7,103 nt of DNA from Armatimonadota bacterium (lineage in GTDB: Bacteria; Armatimonadota; Armatimonadia; Armatimonadales; Armatimonadaceae). The stretch spans positions 1 through 7,103 of the forward strand of contig JACMMA010000045.1 of assembly GCA_014379275.1 (NCBI GenBank), in the 5' to 3' direction. The notes beneath the pieces were generated by a model that was not told the origin of the DNA, did not search any database, and saw only the letters and a program-made list of their open reading frames with translations. Made by a program: the position numbers and the translations under genes. Shown here piece after piece: positions 5,256 through 7,103 of this stretch; position 1 is the first letter of the stretch; the number at the start of each line of letters is the position of its first letter.

Positions 5256-6104
5256 ATGCACCTACTTTCCGGTGCGGAAAGCAACCACGGCGGTAGTTTC
5301 GGCAACCTCCTCGGGAGATCACCCGACGCGGCACCGCAACCTATTTTCGCGATGCAAAGCGGTCCGCGCAACACGACCGCACCCACCAACGGTCTCGCGG
5401 ACGAACCGATCCATGGCACCACGGTTATCGCCGTCAAGTACAAAGACGGCGTGATCAACGTCGGCGACCGGCGCGCGACCGGCGGCATGGCGATCATGTA
5501 CGATAAGGCGGAAAAAGTCCTGCCGCTCGACGATTTCACCCTGATGGCGATCTCCGGTTCGTTCAGCAAAGCGATGGAGATCACGCGCTACCTGCGACAC
5601 GCCTTCCGGTATTACGAGCGGTCCCAGCTACAACCCATGAGCCTCGACGGCAAATTGTCGGAGTTGGGCAAGGTCATTTCGGGCAACCAGATGGCGGCGA
5701 TGCAGGGCATCGGGCTGGTGATTCCGATCCTTTCCACGTTCGACAAGGAGTCGAGCGAGGGTCGCATCTTCTTCTACGACGGCGGCGGCGCGCGGTTCGA
5801 GACGGCGGAGTTCGGCGCGGCGGGTTCCGGGTCCACCCAGATCCGCGGCGTGTTCGAGTACATCCAGCGTAGCAAGGGACCGTTCCGCGACATGGACCGG
5901 GATACCGCGCTCAAGGAAGCCCTACTCCTCTTAGAAATCGCGGCGGATTTAGACGCGGCGACCGGCGGCGCGGGCAAGGTATTACCGCTCGCGAAGACCA
6001 TCACCCGCGAGGGCATCGCCGACGTCGAGGAGGAAACGCTCCGCACCATCGTGCGCGACATCATCAAAACCGAGCCGCTTCTGATCGGGCCGCAGGGTTA
6101 TTGA
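5256..6104 (+). CDS. prcB: 20S proteasome beta subunit, catalytic
   Basis: This 282-residue N-terminal-nucleophile peptidase forms the proteolytic chamber of the bacterial proteasome. Residues 1-54 are the propeptide, ending in Pro-Ile-His-Gly, after which autocleavage would expose Thr55 of TTVIAVKYKDG as the nucleophile. Counting that Thr as 1, Asp17 (GDRRATGG), Lys33 (DKAEKVLPL) and Gly47 (AISGSF) are all in place, so the subunit should be active. GAAGSGS supplies the conserved Gly/Ser loop. The C-terminal half (IRGVFEY, then a helix with ALLLLEIAADLDAATGG) is typical. The start at 5256 is supported by GAAAGG 6 nt upstream; an in-frame ATG at 5229 would add nine residues to the propeptide. 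The gene follows the modifier after a hairpin and precedes prcA by 176 nt, an unusually long gap for subunits needed in equal amounts. Confidence 0.94.
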   Translation: MHLLSGAESNHGGSFGNLLGRSPDAAPQPIFAMQSGPRNTTAPTNGLADEPIHGTTVIAVKYKDGVINVGDRRATGGMAIMYDKAEKVLPLDDFTLMAISGSFSKAMEITRYLRHAFRYYERSQLQPMSLDGKLSELGKVISGNQMAAMQGIGLVIPILSTFDKESSEGRIFFYDGGGARFETAEFGAAGSGSTQIRGVFEYIQRSKGPFRDMDRDTALKEALLLLEIAADLDAATGGAGKVLPLAKTITREGIADVEEETLRTIVRDIIKTEPLLIGPQGY

Positions 6105-6189
6105 TGGCGTCTCGCCGCCGGGTCAAGGGTTCGGCGGGGGATTTACGCGTCGGCCATCGTCTACCGGACGAATCCGGCTTAAATTGTTA

Positions 6190-6234
6190 GCCGGGGCGTC
6201 ACAGCGTGATAGGACATCACGCGGACGCCCCGGC
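6190..6234 (+). repeat. Large interrupted inverted repeat in the prcB-prcA gap
   Basis: GCCGGGGCGTC (6190-6200) is perfectly complementary to GACGCCCCGGC (6224-6234). Inside it, GCGTGAT (6204-6210) pairs perfectly with ATCACGC (6216-6222) around an AGGAC loop. A 3-by-1 internal loop (ACA opposite G) separates the two stems. The 18 base pairs, mostly G-C, would make a very stable RNA hairpin. No U-tract follows (GAATGACC), so it is not an ordinary intrinsic terminator. An mRNA-stability or processing element, or a DNA-binding palindrome, is possible. Confidence 0.65.
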
Positions 6235-6240
6235 GAATGA

Positions 6241-6256
6241 CCGCCGAACGCGGCGG
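6241..6256 (+). repeat. Second small hairpin upstream of prcA
   Basis: CCGCCG (6241-6246) and CGGCGG (6251-6256) form a perfect 6-bp stem with an AACG tetraloop, 6 nt after the larger hairpin and 24 nt before the prcA start codon. A similar CCGCCG/CGGCGG pair with an 11-nt loop occurs at 6115-6137, just after the prcB stop. In such GC-rich DNA these short repeats could be chance. Confidence 0.35.
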
Positions 6257-6280
6257 ACATTGGATCACAGAAAGCGCAAC

Positions 6281-7072
6281 ATGAGTTACAACATATACGA
6301 TTGGAACCAATCGCTACAACAACGCAACGAGTACGTCGAGGATCGCCTGAAAGACGGGTCGCCGATCGTCGCCGTGTCGTTCGACGACGGGATTCTTTTG
6401 CTGACGCTCCGGACGGCGCAGCAGCGTAAAGTCTTCGATATTTACGACCGCCTGATCATGGGCGCGCTCGGTAAGCAGTCCGACATCGAATCGCTACGTC
6501 TCGCCGCGATCGACAACGCGCACAAAGAGGGCTTCGAGCGGTCGCCGGATGACGTTTCGATACAGCGTCTGGTTGGCTTCGCCCTGTCGCCCGCGATCAA
6601 GCGGATCTACAACGACCAGCAGACGATCCCGCTTACGATCCGCGCTGTGTTTGCCGAAATGGGCAAAACGTCCGACGGTGATCACCTGTTCGTCCTGGGC
6701 TATGACGGCGAGTTCGCGATAAAAAGCGGCGGAGCGGTCGCGGCAGGAACCCCGCACGCGGAGGAGGAAGCGGAGAAGGTGTTGACCGAGTCCAAACCGG
6801 CGACCATTTCCGACGCCCTCAAAGCGGCGATCACGGCATGGGGAGTCGGCAAGGCGCGGCTCGCACCGGAAGTAGAACGCACCGAGCGGGATCGCGACGA
6901 GGATTCGAGCGAATCGGACAAGCCGCTCGATCCGGCGCAGACGATCCGCGATCTGCTGTCGAAAGGCGGCACGGTCGAAGCCGGTCTGCTGTCTCGCTCG
7001 ACGCGCCGTGAGTCGAAGTTCCGCTTATTGGAGGCGGGCGAGATCGAACCGTTGCTTTACGATTATCGGTAG
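6281..7072 (+). CDS. prcA: 20S proteasome alpha subunit
   Basis: This 263-residue protein forms the outer gating rings of the proteasome and the docking surface for the ATPase. The N-terminus (YNIYDWNQSLQQRNEYVEDR) matches the alpha N-terminal helix. It is followed by SPIVAVSFDDGILLLT (27-42), the diagnostic KVFDIYDRLIMGALGKQSDIE (50-70) and the ERSPDDVSIQRL helix (86-97). It lacks the N-terminal Thr nucleophile, as expected for a non-catalytic subunit. The C-terminus carries a highly charged stretch at about 197-214 (VERTERDRDEDSSESDK) before a conserved-looking end (RRESKFRLLEAGEIEPLL), making it somewhat longer than mycobacterial PrcA. The ATG at 6281 is preferred because upstream in-frame codons (from GTG 6206) run through the intergenic hairpins. 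AGAAAG about 7 nt upstream is a modest ribosome site. Confidence 0.93.
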   Translation: MSYNIYDWNQSLQQRNEYVEDRLKDGSPIVAVSFDDGILLLTLRTAQQRKVFDIYDRLIMGALGKQSDIESLRLAAIDNAHKEGFERSPDDVSIQRLVGFALSPAIKRIYNDQQTIPLTIRAVFAEMGKTSDGDHLFVLGYDGEFAIKSGGAVAAGTPHAEEEAEKVLTESKPATISDALKAAITAWGVGKARLAPEVERTERDRDEDSSESDKPLDPAQTIRDLLSKGGTVEAGLLSRSTRRESKFRLLEAGEIEPLLYDYR

Positions 7073-7084
7073 ATAACTGGGAAC

Positions 7085-7103
7085 AAAAAACTCCCCCGGC
7101 AGA
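7085..7103 (+). terminator. Possible first half of a terminator after prcA, cut by the window edge
   Basis: Twelve bases after the prcA stop there is an A6 run, followed by CTCCCCCGGC. This is the shape of the left arm of a bidirectional intrinsic terminator whose right arm and T-run would lie beyond the window. If so, transcription ends after prcA and any ligase or ATPase gene is in another unit. Only half is visible, so this is tentative. Confidence 0.35.

Noticed and set aside
1..7103. CRISPR arrays, tRNA genes, insertion sequences or phage genes
   Set aside because: I saw no spaced repeats, cloverleaf, transposase motif or integration-site duplication in the window.

Overview
The window looks like a chromosomal segment from a GC-rich Gram-negative-type bacterium, most probably a member of Armatimonadota. 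Two observations support this. First, the reverse strand starts with a pilin-like protein whose N-terminus (AFTLIELLVVIAIIAILAA, then FPVFAQAR, then CLSN-KQLG and YAQDYDE) is the style found in very large numbers in that phylum. Second, there is a bacterial 20S proteasome locus with a UBact-type modifier rather than actinobacterial Pup. The phylum assignment is inference from protein style; no rRNA or other marker gene is present.

Layout. Positions 1-464 (reverse strand) carry a small putative lipoprotein gene followed by the start of a DUF1559/type II pseudopilin-like gene that runs off the left edge. Just upstream of them, at 550-593, are four exact 11-bp-phased CTTAAY-type direct repeats resembling a Pho box, followed by a TAAAAT -10 element. 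Positions 699-3273 (forward) hold a sugar-metabolism pair: xylulokinase (xylB) and an L-glyceraldehyde-3-phosphate reductase-like aldo/keto reductase (YghZ/Gpr type), 25 nt apart. Positions 3327-7072 (forward) are the proteasome locus: promoter, dop (Pup/UBact deamidase-deconjugase, GTG start, apparently leaderless), a 64-residue UBact modifier ending in Ser-Gly-Gln, prcB (catalytic beta subunit, Thr nucleophile after a propeptide) and prcA (alpha subunit). The window ends in what looks like half of a terminator.

How the proteasome genes would work together, by analogy with the Pup system: Dop would convert the C-terminal Gln of the modifier to Glu and could also remove the modifier from substrates. 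A PafA-type ligase would attach the modifier to lysines of target proteins, and a ring ATPase (Mpa/ARC) would feed tagged proteins into the PrcA/PrcB barrel. Neither the ligase nor the ATPase is inside the window, so both are expected nearby or elsewhere.

The non-coding DNA in this locus is structured. A 12-bp-stem hairpin separates the modifier gene from prcB and abuts a TAAAAT element. Two further perfect inverted repeats, one of them large, lie in the 176-nt gap between prcB and prcA. These are the least explained signals in the window.
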